Positions 13,301-27,300 of a stretch of DNA of 64,000 nt are shown in pieces. How positions within the stretch are numbered: the first letter of the stretch is position 1; every line of letters begins with the position of its first letter. The notes under the pieces are model-generated. The model was given only the letters and a program-made list of their open reading frames with translations, did no database searches and was not told the DNA's origin. The stretch is from Halisarca cf. caerulea (lineage: Eukaryota; Porifera; Demospongiae; Chondrillida; Halisarcidae): the NCBI GenBank assembly GCA_963170055.1, contig CAUJGJ010000037.1:1113601-1177600 (forward strand). The letters run 5' to 3'. The translations under genes were made by a program, and so were the position numbers.

Positions 13301-16300
13301 CTCTTAGACTCAAACACCCACCTTGCAGCTCCACCATGGCTGATCTGGATCCATGTATTGCCCCTTTACAATTCCCAATTAACACTGAGGATGGTAAGAC
13401 AGCAATCATGTCGTTCCCCAATGGATCTGGAGGGGGTCCTGATGGTCTCCTTCCTCAACATCTTAAGGATCTTACTGGTTTATCTGCTGGGGATGGCGGT
13501 GTGCTCCTCTTGAAGGCCTTGGTGCAGCTGATCACCCTGATCCTTGAAGGCAGAACTCCAAATGCCATTTGCCCCCTATTGTTTGGTGCCACACTCCTTG
13601 CTCTCAGGAATAAAGGGGGTGGCATCCGTCCAATTGCTATAGGTTGTACCATCAGGAGACTAAATGCGCATGTCTGCATGCCCTGAAATCTTATCCAGAC
13701 CTTTTAGCCCCACACCAGCTAGGCTTTGGAGTTTCAGGGGGGGCTGAAGCAGCAGTTCACGCCAGTGAAGTATATCTTAATCACCTTCCATCACAAAAGG
13801 CCATCTTAAAAGTTGATTTCAGGAATGCTTTCAACAGCCTTAGACGGGATAAAATGCTTGATGCCATCAAAGAGTTTATCCCAGAGCTGCTGCCTTTCAT
13901 TTCCTCAGCATACTCAGCCCCATCAGTTTTGTTGTGGGAAGGTGAACAGATTCTCTCATCAGAAGGGATCCAACAAGGCGATCCAATTGGTCCTTTGTTG
14001 TTTTGCATATCTATCCACAAGCTATTATCCAGTTTAACATCCGAATTCAAGATTTTCTACTTGGATGATGGCACCATAGGCAGCAATCTTGATGACATAT
14101 ATTGCCTCTGATTTGAAAAGAATTGAAAAGCATGGTGAAGTTTTGGGATTGTTCCTCAATGTGGATAAATCAGAGTTAATATCACATGACCTGTCTACTG
14201 CTTAGAGTTTGCTAACCACCTTCCCCGGGATACAGTTTGTTGATGTGCAAAAAGCTACATTGCTGGGCTCACCCTTAGGTGGCAGTGCCATGGATGCTTG
14301 CTTAGACATCTAGCTTCACCAGCTGAAGTTGGTAGGTGAGCGATTATGCCACTTGCAATCGCATGATGCTTTCACCATCCTTCACCACTCTCTTGCCATC
14401 CCCAAACTTCTACACATCTTACGTACATCTCCAGCCTTCTCATCGCCACGACTGTCATCGTGGGATAATCTACTGGTGTCCATCGTTTCCAGAATTGTTA
14501 ATATCAATTTTCAACCTGATGATCCATCCTGGCTACAAGCCACGCTTCCTATAGGTTCTGGTGGTCTAGGCATCAGGAGTGCCTCCTATCTTGCACCTTC
14601 TGCCTTCTTGGCCTCGGCTGATGGAGCCTCCAAGCTTATGCACCATCTTCTTCCCTGTCATCTATCGACCACCACCTACACAGAAAGGGACTCAGCTTTG
14701 CATGTCTGGAGACAGGATCTACCACCAGACACACCTCTCCCTACTTCCCCCAGTCAGCACAAATCCTGGGACAAACCTAGATTGGACGTCATGTTTGAAT
14801 CCCTCCTCTCCAGCTGCCATGATCAGGAATCTAGAGCCCATCTCTTGGCTGCCAGATCAAAGGAATCCGGTGCTTGGCTTAATGCTCCACTGGTCTCTCC
14901 CTTGGACTTCGCATGTCCAATGACATTATACGTACTGATATAGGTTTGAGATTAGGTCCTTCAATAGTCCAACCTCACACCTGCACTCACTGTGACAAAG
15001 ATGTGGACCATCAAGCCTGCCATGGCCTGAGCTGCAGGTCAAGCCAGGGGCGGATCTCCCGGCACAATGCCTTGAATGATATCATTCATCGCTCTTTGGT
15101 TGCTGCCAAGATTCCCCCTCGATTGGAGCCATCTGGCCTTCATCACTCAGACGGAAAACACCCAGATGGTTTGACTATGGTCCCTTGGACAGAGGGGAAG
15201 TTCCTTGTGTGGGATGCCACCTGTGTGGACACCTTCTGTCCTTCCAACCTCCACAGAGCATCCAGTGAGCCTGGGGGAGCAGCTGCCCATGCTGAAGTTG
15301 AAAAGGTGAAGAAATACTCACATCTCGACCGTCTTTACCAGTTTCAAGCTGTTGCTGTGGAGTCTGGTGGTACCATTGGCCCTCTTTCAAAGACCTTCCT
15401 GAGACATCTCGGTAGACGTCTCAGAATGTCCACAGGGGAGCCAAAATCGCAAAATTTCCTGATTCAGAGGATTTCCATGGCGATTCAGGTGGGGAATGCA
15501 GTCTCGGTTCTGGGGTCCCTCCCTATTTCTAGCATCCCTTTTGGGGATGTTGACATCTTAGATTAGGCTTATAATTTTTGGCATATTTTTTTTTTGATTC
15601 TTTTTTTTTTCATGCATACATTTTTATTATCACTGCATTGTTTCTTTTCATTGTATCATCTAATTTAATGCATCCTATATTTATTTATATTATATTATAT
15701 ATAAGCATATATTAAGTATATAATTATAATAATAATATATATACCTAAAAAAAAATTAACAATTTTTTTATTGTAGCCTGTAATTTATTAATTGTAGTAT
15801 ATAATAATAAATAATAATAATAATAACTATTGCAGTTGGCTCTACACTTCGTAGGCTGGTAGCCAAATGTGCTTGTTTTCATGCCAGTAAACACCTGGTA
15901 GGAGTACTTTCACCCCATCAGTTGGGTTTTGGAGTTGCACAGGGAGTAGAGAGTGCTGTTCATGCTGCACGCATTTTTGTCAACAATCTGGAACCAGGTC
16001 ATGCCTTGGTTAAGGTTGATTTCAGAAATGCCTTCAATTCTATCAGAAGGGATAAGATGATGACTGCTGTTGAAGAATTCATTCCCAGCTTAAAGCCATT
16101 TGTACACTCCATGTATTCTTCACCATCAAAGTTGTGGTGGGGGGAAGGGGAGATTGCATCTGCGGAGGGAGTTCAGCAGGGGGATCCCATTGGGCCTCTA
16201 CTATTCTGCCTCACCATCCACAGGATGATAACACAACTGCAGACTGCATTCAATGTATGGTTCTTGGATGATGGGGCAATTGGTGGTAACGTGGTTGAGC

Positions 16301-18332
16301 TGAACAGGGCCCTTACAACTATTGAGCAAGAAGGTGAGCAACTTGGTCTCTACCTTAATGTACACAAATGTGAGCTTGTCGGCCATGGTCTGTCAGATAT
16401 GGCATCTCTTTTAGATGCCTTTCCAGATCTGATGGTGGTAGATTTGGCATCCGCTAACCTCCTAGGATCTCCTCTTGGCAATATGTCTGCTTTAAATGTA
16501 TGCCTGGAATCCAAGATCCACCAGCTACGTTTAATCAGTAACCGTTTGTGTTACTTAGATTCCCATGATGCCCTTATCCTGCTCAAACATGCCTTAGCCC
16601 TACCCAAGCTTCTCCACATTTTGCGTAGTTCACCTGCCTTTGCCTCCCCTTTGTTACAAGATTATGACAACATCCTTGTGGCCATGGTTTCACAGATCAC
16701 CAACAATCATCTCTGTATTGAGGATCCGGCCTGGGTACAGGCATCTTTACCTGTTGCTTATGGGGGACTGGGAATAAGGAGCGCTGTTCATCTGGCCCCT
16801 TCCGCTTTTCTAGCATCAGCTGATGCAGCCTCTGAAATTGTTCGCCAGTTACTGCCAGTCAACATGGTTTTGAATGTGTATCCAGAACGTGAATCAGCCT
16901 TGATCTTGTGGAAAGAGAATGTGCCTATTGATGAAGAGCCTCCTGCACCTCCATCATCATATAAGCAGAGGGCATGGGACAGGCCTCGGGTTTTGGCTCG
17001 CCACAATGCTCTGATGAGTAATGCTCAAGACTTGGGCACGAAGGCCCGCCTGCTAGCAACTTCCACAAAGGAGTCAGGAGCATGGCTTAGTGCATTGCCT
17101 TGCTTGGCCCTAGGTTTAAGAATGTCAAATAACACTGTACGGATAGCCGTGGGGTTACGGCTGGGTATGCCTCTTTGCCAACCACACTCCTGTATTCATT
17201 GCAACTCTGAGGTGACAACTCTTGGCACACATGGATTACATTGTCGTAGGAGTCAAGGAAGACACCCACGGCATTTTGCACTTAATCAAATAATCCATCG
17301 TTCTTTGCAATCTGCCAAGGTTCCCTCTAGACTTGAACCCACAGAGTTATCTGCCTCTGACCGTTCACGTCCAGATGGATTGTCCTTGATTCCTTGGTCT
17401 AGTGGTAAATTCTTAGTTTGGGATGCCACATGCACAGATACCTACTGCATCTCAAACATCAATCGCACTAGCACTGAAGCAGGAGCTGCTGCAGCTCATG
17501 CAGAGGCAGAAAAGAGGTCATTTATGACTACCTTTGTAGATCATACTGTTTTATTCCTGTCGGTGTTGAGACTAGTGGTGCTTGTGGTCCTCAGGCTTTG
17601 TCCTTATTCAGGGAAGTAGGGAATCGCATTAGGAGAGTGACTGGAGATCCACTTGCCTTCACATATTTGATGCAAAGAATTTCTGTTGCAATTCAGCGGG
17701 GCAACGCCATGTCCATTATGGGTTCAATGACCCTCGATTACACCCCACCTTGATTGGTGGTATACATTTTTGGAACTTTCATGCATGCATTCTATTGATT
17801 AATTAGGCCTTGTATGTAATCATTTTTTTTTCTCTTTCATTTTGTGTTGTCTGTAATAATAATCTGTGTTTAGTAATTTCCATTTGTGCTTGTGACTAGT
17901 ATATTATATTAATTATCTATGTATCATGTGTTTAATTTTGTTGAATGTACACACCTGTTGTTTTTGTCTTTTGTTGTACACACCTGTTGTTTCTGTCTAT
18001 AATAATAATAATAATTATAATCAGCCACGGGTGAGCCTAACTCATACATTTACCTGATCCAGCGGCTCTCCGTGGCCATTCAGGTTGGCAACTCGATTTC
18101 AGTATTAGGGACTCTCCCAAACATTTCTAATTACTTTGATTGCATGTAATCGGTGTGTTAGTGTATTTAGTACTTATGTTGTATAATTCATAGGTTATAT
18201 AGGTAGTGGTGTATGTGTAGGCAGTTAATTATAGTTCATTATTAATAGTGTTATCATTATGCTAATAATTATCTGTATCTAGTGTTGTACATGTCCGTTG
18301 TTGTATAATATAATAATAATAATAATAATAAT

Positions 18333-18365
<33 letters not shown>

Positions 18366-21300
18366 TTCTTATTTTAACTGGGTGACCATTAGCCGGAGGC
18401 TACTACTAAGGCCCCCAGTATCCCACACACTCGCTCACACACACAATCAAACTAAACCAAATTGTTTGGTGGCTGTAGTAGATCATCTCAGCTGTTCCAA
18501 AGTAGGTGGCAGGGGGGTGTAGGAAAAAAAAAACTCCAAATGGCACACAGGTGGAGTGGTGCCTTTTGCTCAAAGCTTGACTGACTTCAGTGCTAACCTA
18601 CTGAGCCACCAGCACCCCCCTGAGTTCTTATATATGTCAATGAAAAGCATTGTTTTTCAAATTGTGTATCATTTAAACTATACATACTATATTACGTGAA
18701 AATGGTTTTCATTGACTGAGTAATATTTCACATTTATCTCTACAATTTATTGGTCAATTGCTTTCTGATGCCAGTGCCCATAATATGACAGTTGTTTTCA
18801 ATTGGTTTAACAGATGTTTCATTTCATTTGACGAACGTTTCAATATATTTAACGGAAGTTCCATTGCAATTAACGCATTGTTCAATACTATTAACGGAAG
18901 CGCTATTGTACAAGTTTGGAGTAAATTTGAAGCAAAATCTAAAAGCTAAAAAGAAACTTTTCTCAGCGCATTTCGTTTTTGAATGCTTTCCTTCTTCGTC
19001 CTTGGACAAGGGATGCCTTTTTAGACGGTAGACCGTGGCCAAAATGTTTCCACAAGGCGCCAAGAAAGACAGGTAAATGTTTCATCCACCATTCACAATC
19101 TTCTTGCACCACACTACTGAATCTCCGGCATATGCTTTCATATAACCCCTAATAGTATGCTTCTAAACGAAGGGCTTGAAAGTTTGTAAACTTTTCTTTA
19201 TTTCTGATTTCTCCCATTGAAGAGGTACCTCTCGAACAGTTTCTCTGTGAACGCTTAAGTCTTCGTAAACCTCCTAAGGAAAGTGTTAGTATACGATAAC
19301 TGAAGTTTAAGAACTTCAAAAACAAAGCGTCCTGAGTAAAGCTGGGTATTTGGGTAGAAAATTGCTCCAAACTTGAGCTACAGCGCTTCCGTTAATTGCA
19401 ATGAAAAATGTGTTAATTGCAATGAAAAATGTGTTAATTGCAATGGAACTTCCGTTAAATAAATTTAAAGGTCCGTCAAATGAAATGAAACATTCGTTAA
19501 ACCAATTGAACAAGTAATTCGAGTAAAAAAACTCGTGGGGGCTGCGGCCCCACGCACTCGAATCACTTGCAAAGCATTGGAGTGTTAGTGCACAGCTGAA
19601 CATTCATTGAACATACTGTTTATTGTAACTGGATGATTGTTTTGAAAACAATTGCCATATTTGGCACTTGTTTTCAAAACAATTCCTATAACTCATTCCT
19701 GTATAAATTCATACTTCTCTATTACTATTATATAAATTCTCTATTATAAGACTTTTCTTTAAATCCATATTATATATATATATATCGGACCAGCGTTACA
19801 CACCAAGTCCTAATGAAAACAATAAGAAGACTGTATTACACATATATAGTATACAGTAACTACATGATGTACTGTACATGCATGTTGTGTCATACATTTA
19901 TCACAAATGACACACTTACTACCTTGTATCATGTTCACAGATCTACCAACCATAGTCAGTGGAGACAGTGTTGGGATTTTGGACCCCCATGAAAGTATTA
20001 TAGATATGAGCCCAAGAAAAACTGGAAAGAAATTTACAATAAATGAGTTTTGCTCTTATAAAGCACAAATGGAGCCCTTCAGAGGTATGGTTGGCTTCTC
20101 TCCTTGTCAGTACTACAATGGTACACTGTTCAGGTTCCCTTTCAGAAATGGTGAATTTCATTCAGCCATTTCTGACCGTGCCTATTCTCCCAAAGATGCT
20201 GAAAACATATTATATGCATCATTAGCTGAAGAAGCTGAGCGTATTTTGCTGTTCCTGAACAATGTGACAGCAGTTGAACTGTACCGTCTACCCAGTGGAA
20301 GCTATGAAAGTATCTGCCAGTTACTGCTGAAGATTACAGCAACTCCACAAGATGTGAAGAGTGCAAGGCAGTGGTGTCGCATCATGTGTGAGCAATATAG
20401 CAGAGATGCTAACATTGGAGTGAACACTTATGTTAGCAGGTGTACTGTCACAGTAAGTGGTCCCCTTGCTAAGCACCAGGGCACATATAGCTGGTTGATG
20501 TGCAACACCATTGGTGCCAGGGATGCCACTATGAGAGAGCTAGCTACAAAGATCAAAGTAGTTCCTTGGATAGGTCTAGCTGCACCATTGCCGTCTGCAT
20601 GCAACTCTGGAAACCATTCCTTCCAAAGTCTGGTTACCCAGGATTGTAGGACGATTGAGCAGACTGTAAAGGATAGCATGTCAAGAAATGCTCAAGCTGT
20701 TAGCTGGAGAGATCCTCCTTCCACTCTGAGCAATGAAGGGTTTGCCTACTGCTTCCTTCCCATGTCAACTACATCAACAACAGGTCTACCTGTTCATGTC
20801 CATGGCTACTTCAGCCTCTCTGACAATAGGAGAAGAGTGCGTTGGCCTGATGCCGATGATCAGAGTGATGAAGCAAAGTGGAATCAGCATTTAATTGAGA
20901 AACTCATTGCACCCTCTTATGCCATCCTTGTCATGGCCAGATGTAGCCTCACTGCGTACACTCATTGTGAGCTGTCAATGAAAAGCCTGAAGGAGAATGC
21001 TGATCCTTATAATCTGCTTCCACTTTCTAGCACAACTAGTGAGTCATTGTGGACGCATCTTTTTCGATGTGTTCTCCCACTGTTAGCTCAGCTACCTGTA
21101 TTGTGGACTCCTGTCAATGGAGGGCAATGGGTGAAGAACAGTGAAGCTTACTTTGTTTCAGGTCAGTGCCCAGCAGGAGTGATTGATTTCCTGTTTAAAC
21201 TGCAGTGTCCCATTGTACACCTCCCAAGCCATGTACAAGAGGACTGTAGTGCTATAGTGCCAGCACAGAGGATGCTGACACCACAAGTGGCCAGAGATTG

Positions 21301-24300
21301 CATCAGAGGAAGTGCCGGCATAGCTGCCAATATGCTAAAGCAGGACTTTGAGCTACTTTGTGATGTATTGAGGTATGTCACATCAGACAATACCAGAGAC
21401 CTCCAAGGTCTTCCTCTGATACCCATGAAGCAGGCAAATACCGTGGGTACTTTCTCTTCTCACTATGGAGGAACCACTGTCTATGTGCAGCCGCAAAATG
21501 ATCTTTTTGTTGACAGCCTTTTGCTTGGTTTGGAAGATATGCTTCTTTCAACAGCCCTTCCTCACGATCTCACAGTTCTGTTTCAGAGAATAGCCTCCAG
21601 TGGTCAGTACAATGTGCAGTCTGCCAATGCCAGTGTTGTTTGCTCTCAGCTCCTTCAGCTGTCTATGCAGAAATGGTGCTCACCCAATGCTAATGAAGTT
21701 CAGTGGAATATAGGACAGTATGGTCACCCACCTAGTGACTGGCTGTCAAGTGTTTGGCAGTATGTAGCTAGCCATGGCCAGGTGAACAATGTCACTGGTC
21801 TCCCCCTTGTTGCAGTACAGGATCCAGATTGCCTATCTCCTCATGGTAAGGTCATTTTATATTCATTGGCGAACAATGGTACCGTCTTACGGAAGAACAG
21901 CTATTGCTCCCAAGACGTCTGCAATATAGCACAGGCAATAGGATACACTATTGTGAATGATTCCCCTCTCTACGCATCTATTCATAGGGACCTCGAGAGA
22001 CTACTTCCCATCCTCACATCACAAACCCTGTTTACAGCAATGCAATCTCTGTACAATGTTCAGGGAAGAGTCTCCAACCTCTCCACAACTCAGAAGAGGA
22101 GTTTACGAGGGATACTAGTGGAAGCTGCACCCTTACTCACTTCACAAGAAAGAAATTTTCTTCAGTCCCTTCCTTTGTTTGAAATTGGTGTAGGCAACAC
22201 TGCAGCTAAATTTTGTGCAGCACGGAACCAAACTTTTGTATTTCCAAGTAGCACCATTGAATTCCCTCATACTCTGCCTTTTCCAAGGAACTGTCTTAAT
22301 GTACTCTCACAAGACGACGAAAGGTTCTACAACATCACACTAGGAAGAAATTCTCTTTCATTTGGTGAACTCGTGCATAATTACATCTTTCAACATGCTG
22401 TCTCCTGTAATGTTGTGCAGAGAAATGGTATTATTGCATGGATAATTCAAAACTCAAATCCACATGTTCATGGTGATCTTGAGGAATTTGTTAGACAACA
22501 AAAATGCATTCCCAATTCCAATAACACTCTGTGCTGTGTTTCAGAGTTGTATGACCCAAATGATAGCAAACTAAAAGAGTACTTTCACTCAAATGAGGAA
22601 GCATTTCCATCAGCAGACTTGCATTCTGTGTTGTACAAACTACAACAGTTTGGACTGAAGACGTGGAGCTCTGTTACAGACAACACAACATCCTTTACTT
22701 CATTTCTAGTGAACAGAGCAGAGTCTGTATCTTTACTGACCCAGTGGGGACTGAAGCAAGATGCTGAGAATCTTTCAAGACTAATTCTCCAGGAGGTGTC
22801 CAACAGTCCTCACTGTTCTCAGTTGCTGAACTCCTTGATGAATATCCCATTTCTTTACTGCCAGCCCTCTCCACCTCGTGACTACATCAAAGGCCTTCAT
22901 TGGGCTGGTGGTCAGTGCACAGATCTGTTGTCAATGAGGCAACTGTTTTTTGTCACAAGTATCCCATACACTGCTGGCTTGGTTGGCTCTACTTGTCCAA
23001 TTCTTTCTGAGAGATATCTTGATAGCATTGTCAGAATGACAAGCATTAACATACCGTTTGGCTCCATCACTGATGATCATGTGTTGAAGCATTTCCAAAA
23101 CATTTCTCAGATCGTGCCATCCAGAGAAGTTCCAACCAAACAAGTAGACTCCACTGTGGATTGCATATACAGCTGGCTAGAGGGTAATTCCCCACAATGT
23201 TTTGCATCAGTGAAGGGTCATTTTATTTGGAGTGGAAGTCATTTTCTCAGCAGGGATCAGGTAGCCTTGAATCCACTGGCAGGCAAACACTCACTGGTCC
23301 CATACCGATACTCCTGCAAAGACTTGCACACACTGGCAAAGTACAAATCCATGTGGGAAAGATGTGGAGTGAAGGAGTCATTCACAGAAGAAGATGGTGT
23401 CCATGTAGTGTCAGAAATTAGAGAGCAAGCACAAGGATATTTGGATGATAACAATTTAACCATAGTTGTTAATGTTGCCAAAGTTCTCTACGAACGTAAG
23501 TGCTGTTATTTGGTGGACAAAATGTACTTGCCAAGCCATCGCAATACCTTGGAGAGTCCCTCACATTTGACATACCACGACTACTATGTGGATCTCACAG
23601 GTACCGAAGATGATGACTTCTCGTTTGTTCATCGCAGCATTACATCTGGTGTTCCTCAATTCTTCAATGTAATGTCCCTAAGCACTCGTGCTGCACCCTC
23701 TGAACCATTGGGAATTGACTATGAAAGCACAGGTCCCCATGAGTCCATCACTCACAGGATCCACGAAGTAGTGGAGGAGTATGGTGATCAGATTGATGTG
23801 TTGAAGGAGCTCATACAAAATGCAGACGATGCTGGAGCTACGGTGGTCAAGTTTCTGATTGACTGGCGAGATTGGAGGAACATCAAAGGCAGCAAGTTGT
23901 TGACAAAGGAAATGAACACCTGGCAGGGTCCGGCCCTCTATGCCTACAATGATAAGACCTTCTCCGATGATGACCTGAGAAATATCTGTCAAGTAGCTGG
24001 ACAGACCAAGAAACTGGATGTGAAGAAAATTGGTCGCTTTGGAGTAGGTTTCTGTGCTACATATCACATCACTGATGTCCCAAGTTTTGTCACTAGGCGA
24101 TATTTGCAGATTTTTGATCCTCACCTAAAATATCTTGGCGATCGAGTCAGACCCACAATGCCAGGAATGCAAATAGACTTTGTGAAGCAAAGAGAAGGTC
24201 TACAGAAATACTTCTCAACTCAGGTAGAGCCCTATCAAGGAGTGTTTGGTTGTGACCTTTTCAGCTCAGACCCAGAAGGATTTGATGGGACTCTGTTTCG

Positions 24301-27300
24301 CTTTCCCTTCCGCCAGCAAGGTGTGATTAGTGAAATATCTAGTGATGTGTTCTCTCAAGACTCAAAGGCTGTGAAGTCACTGAAGCAGTCCCTTCTGGAT
24401 AGCTCCAGAACTTTACTGCTGTTCCTTCAAAATGTGAACAGAGTAGAATTGTATGAATGTGATGGGAAATCTGGTACATCTAAATTGCTAAAAATGGTCG
24501 AAGTATTCTCCATTTCAAGAACCACTGCTGATCAGAAAGAATTTTTTCAGAAAGAATTCAAAATAGCAGATGATACTATTACTGTAGGTCCATGCTCACA
24601 GATTATGAGGTTAGTATCAAAAAAGCTGTCTGATCAGATGGAAGTGAGGTTTTTTGTTGTGTCTTCAGCAATGGGCAAAAAAGACAGTCTTTCTTTTGCT
24701 TACGGACAAGAAGAAAAGTCCAAAGGACTAGTTCCTATGGCTGAGGTTGCTTTGCAATTGGAAGTGGTGACTGAAGGTAGTGAACTGCAAATCAAGAGCA
24801 CCAAAGGAGGAATATCGTGCTTCCTTCCATTACCCATAGCAACCAGTCTTGGCTTCCACATTAATGCATATTTTGATGTCTCCAAAGATCGTAAGCTGCT
24901 GAAAGGGCTTCAAGGATCAGAGCATGACAAGTGGAACGTGATGCTGATGAAAGATGCCTTATTACAAGCTGTCTTGACTTTGCTTGAATTTCTCACTGGC
25001 AAAGCTCCTGTGGGAAACAGGGAGAGAATGGAAGAGTTTCTGGATCAGTATTATTCCCTCTTCCCTGTTAGAAGAGAGAGTAGATCTGTAGTTGCTGACA
25101 GTGTTCAGCCGTACCTCTCTGAAGCTTTTGAACGTGAATTTCCCAGTGTATCCAATCCAATAATCTGGTGTGAAGCCAGTGGTGGTAGCTGGATGGAGCC
25201 ATGTGATGTGTTTGTTCTGAGTGATGAGTACCCATTAGATGATTCATTTTGGGATACTACTTTCAAGCTGTTGGTAGAACTTGAAGTTAGTGTTGCTAAA
25301 GTTCCCAAGTGTGTTGGAGACCATCTAAGGGTGATTTCTTTCCATGATTTTTGCAATAAATATTTCTTTGAGCAATTGAATGAATTGCCTCTTGACTTCA
25401 CAGACGAAATTCTGCTCCACCTGCTAAAGAATTATGATAGCATTGTGATATTTCATAGCTGGATCAAAGAATTGATAAAAGGCAGTCTTTGCATACCCAG
25501 CAAACCTCATGGTGTACGCTGCAGACCATGTGATCTAGTGGATGCATCTAATGCAACATTGAAGGTGCTTTTTGATGAACAAGAGGGACGTTTTCCAACT
25601 GATGCTTACTTGGAGCAACTGAGCAGTTTGAAACATCTTGGAATAGCACACAAACATCTGAGGAATGATGACGTTATTGACAGAGCCAAGACAGTGAGTA
25701 CTCTTTGGAAGAGTAAAGAGTTTGGCAAAGCACAGGAAAGAAGCAAGAATGTTGTACACTACCTGGTAAAATATCATTACAACAGACAATCTGCAGCTGA
25801 AACAGAGGTGCGGCTTTCACACAGTTATTCTTCTGAAGAAAATATTGCACTCCTGTCAGAATTGTCTACTATTCCCTTTTTGTTGACTTCAGAAAGACCA
25901 AAAGGCACTACCTTACCCTGGTTTGAAAAGCCTAAACTTTTTCCTTCACAACATCTGTACCTCAATGAGCATTCTGACCTTGTATTCACCCAATATGGCA
26001 TTCTGAATCAGGAGATCTATGACTCTAATATTAGTAACATTATGAAGTTTCAACCGTGTCCTGAAGTAGACATAGCCATTCAGCAACTAAAGAATCTCAT
26101 TGAATGGTGGACTGATGGAGGGCAAGAAATCAGGACAAGGGAAGATTGTAATGTTATTTCCAAGGCAACATTGTCTGTATACTCCAATCTGCAGTCACAT
26201 GTGCAAAGGAATGTACATGTCATTTCTGTGAGTCAGAGAACAGATGGTGAAATAGAGAAGCATCTAAAATTCATCCAAGAGCAGCTTAAAGGGTTACCCT
26301 TCATATGGGAAGGTGTCTGCTTCTATCACACTGACCAGGTGTTCATTGAAGAGCAACACTGCTGTCCTCCTTATATGGTGAAACTTACTCATCATTCTAG
26401 TTTCTTTGACATGATTGGTGTAGCTAACAAGGCTACTAATGATCAATTGGCTTCCATGCTTGGGAAGATGAAGGAATATCAGGGTGACAAACCTTTATCC
26501 GAAGATGAATTCCATTTTTGTGTGTTCCTTGCTACTAGACTTTCAAATGATGAGGGTACATATGATCTCTGTCTCCCTAACAGTAGAGGCATATTGTGTC
26601 ACAAGTCAACACTCATGTACAAGGATGATCGTGATTATTCATGGCTACTCAAGCATGATGCATTTGATAACATTTCTGGTGATGTATCATATCTTCATGA
26701 AGACATCTCCTGGGCAATAGCTAAGAAACTTGGACTGCAGAATCCTGTGCAGACCCTGTTGGACAAATATATTGACAATGACTTCTTCAAAGGCATTGCC
26801 TATGGACAAGAAGAAAAACTCTGTGACAGATTAAGTAACATTCTTCGAGGCTATCATGCTGATAGTTCTATATTTAAAGAATTCATCCAGAATGCTGATG
26901 ATGCCGGTGCCTCGGAGATTGTGTTTGTGTTGGATAAAAGGACATTTCATGATGAAAAGCTATTTTCTCAGCATGGTCCTTGGAAAAGGCTCCAAAAGAT
27001 GCCATCTCTACTTGTGTTTAATGACAAGAAGTTCTCAGATGAAGACATTGGGAGTATCACAAGGCTTGGCAGAGGAGGAAAGCAGGATACACCAGAAACC
27101 ATTGGAAGATTTGGTATTGGATTCAATGTAGCATATCATGTCACAGACTGTCCAGTGTTTGTGTCACATGGCGAGGGAGGTGCTCCCGAGCACTTCTGTG
27201 TGTTTGATCCCACTCTTCAGTATGCACCAGGTAGTACCACCAGTCATCCAGGAAGAAGGTGGGACCTTTGTAAGGAAGAAGGTGACATTTTTACATTGCT

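Noticed and set aside
9073..18300. Retroelement array as endogenous retrovirus
   Set aside because: No long terminal repeats, protease or integrase were seen; the RT, knuckle and C-terminal region fit a non-LTR element.
19907..19940. ATG 19907 as start of a separate giant single-exon gene
   Set aside because: The first ATPase repeat would lack its N-box and glycine box, which exons 1-2 supply in the right phase across the acceptor at 19940.
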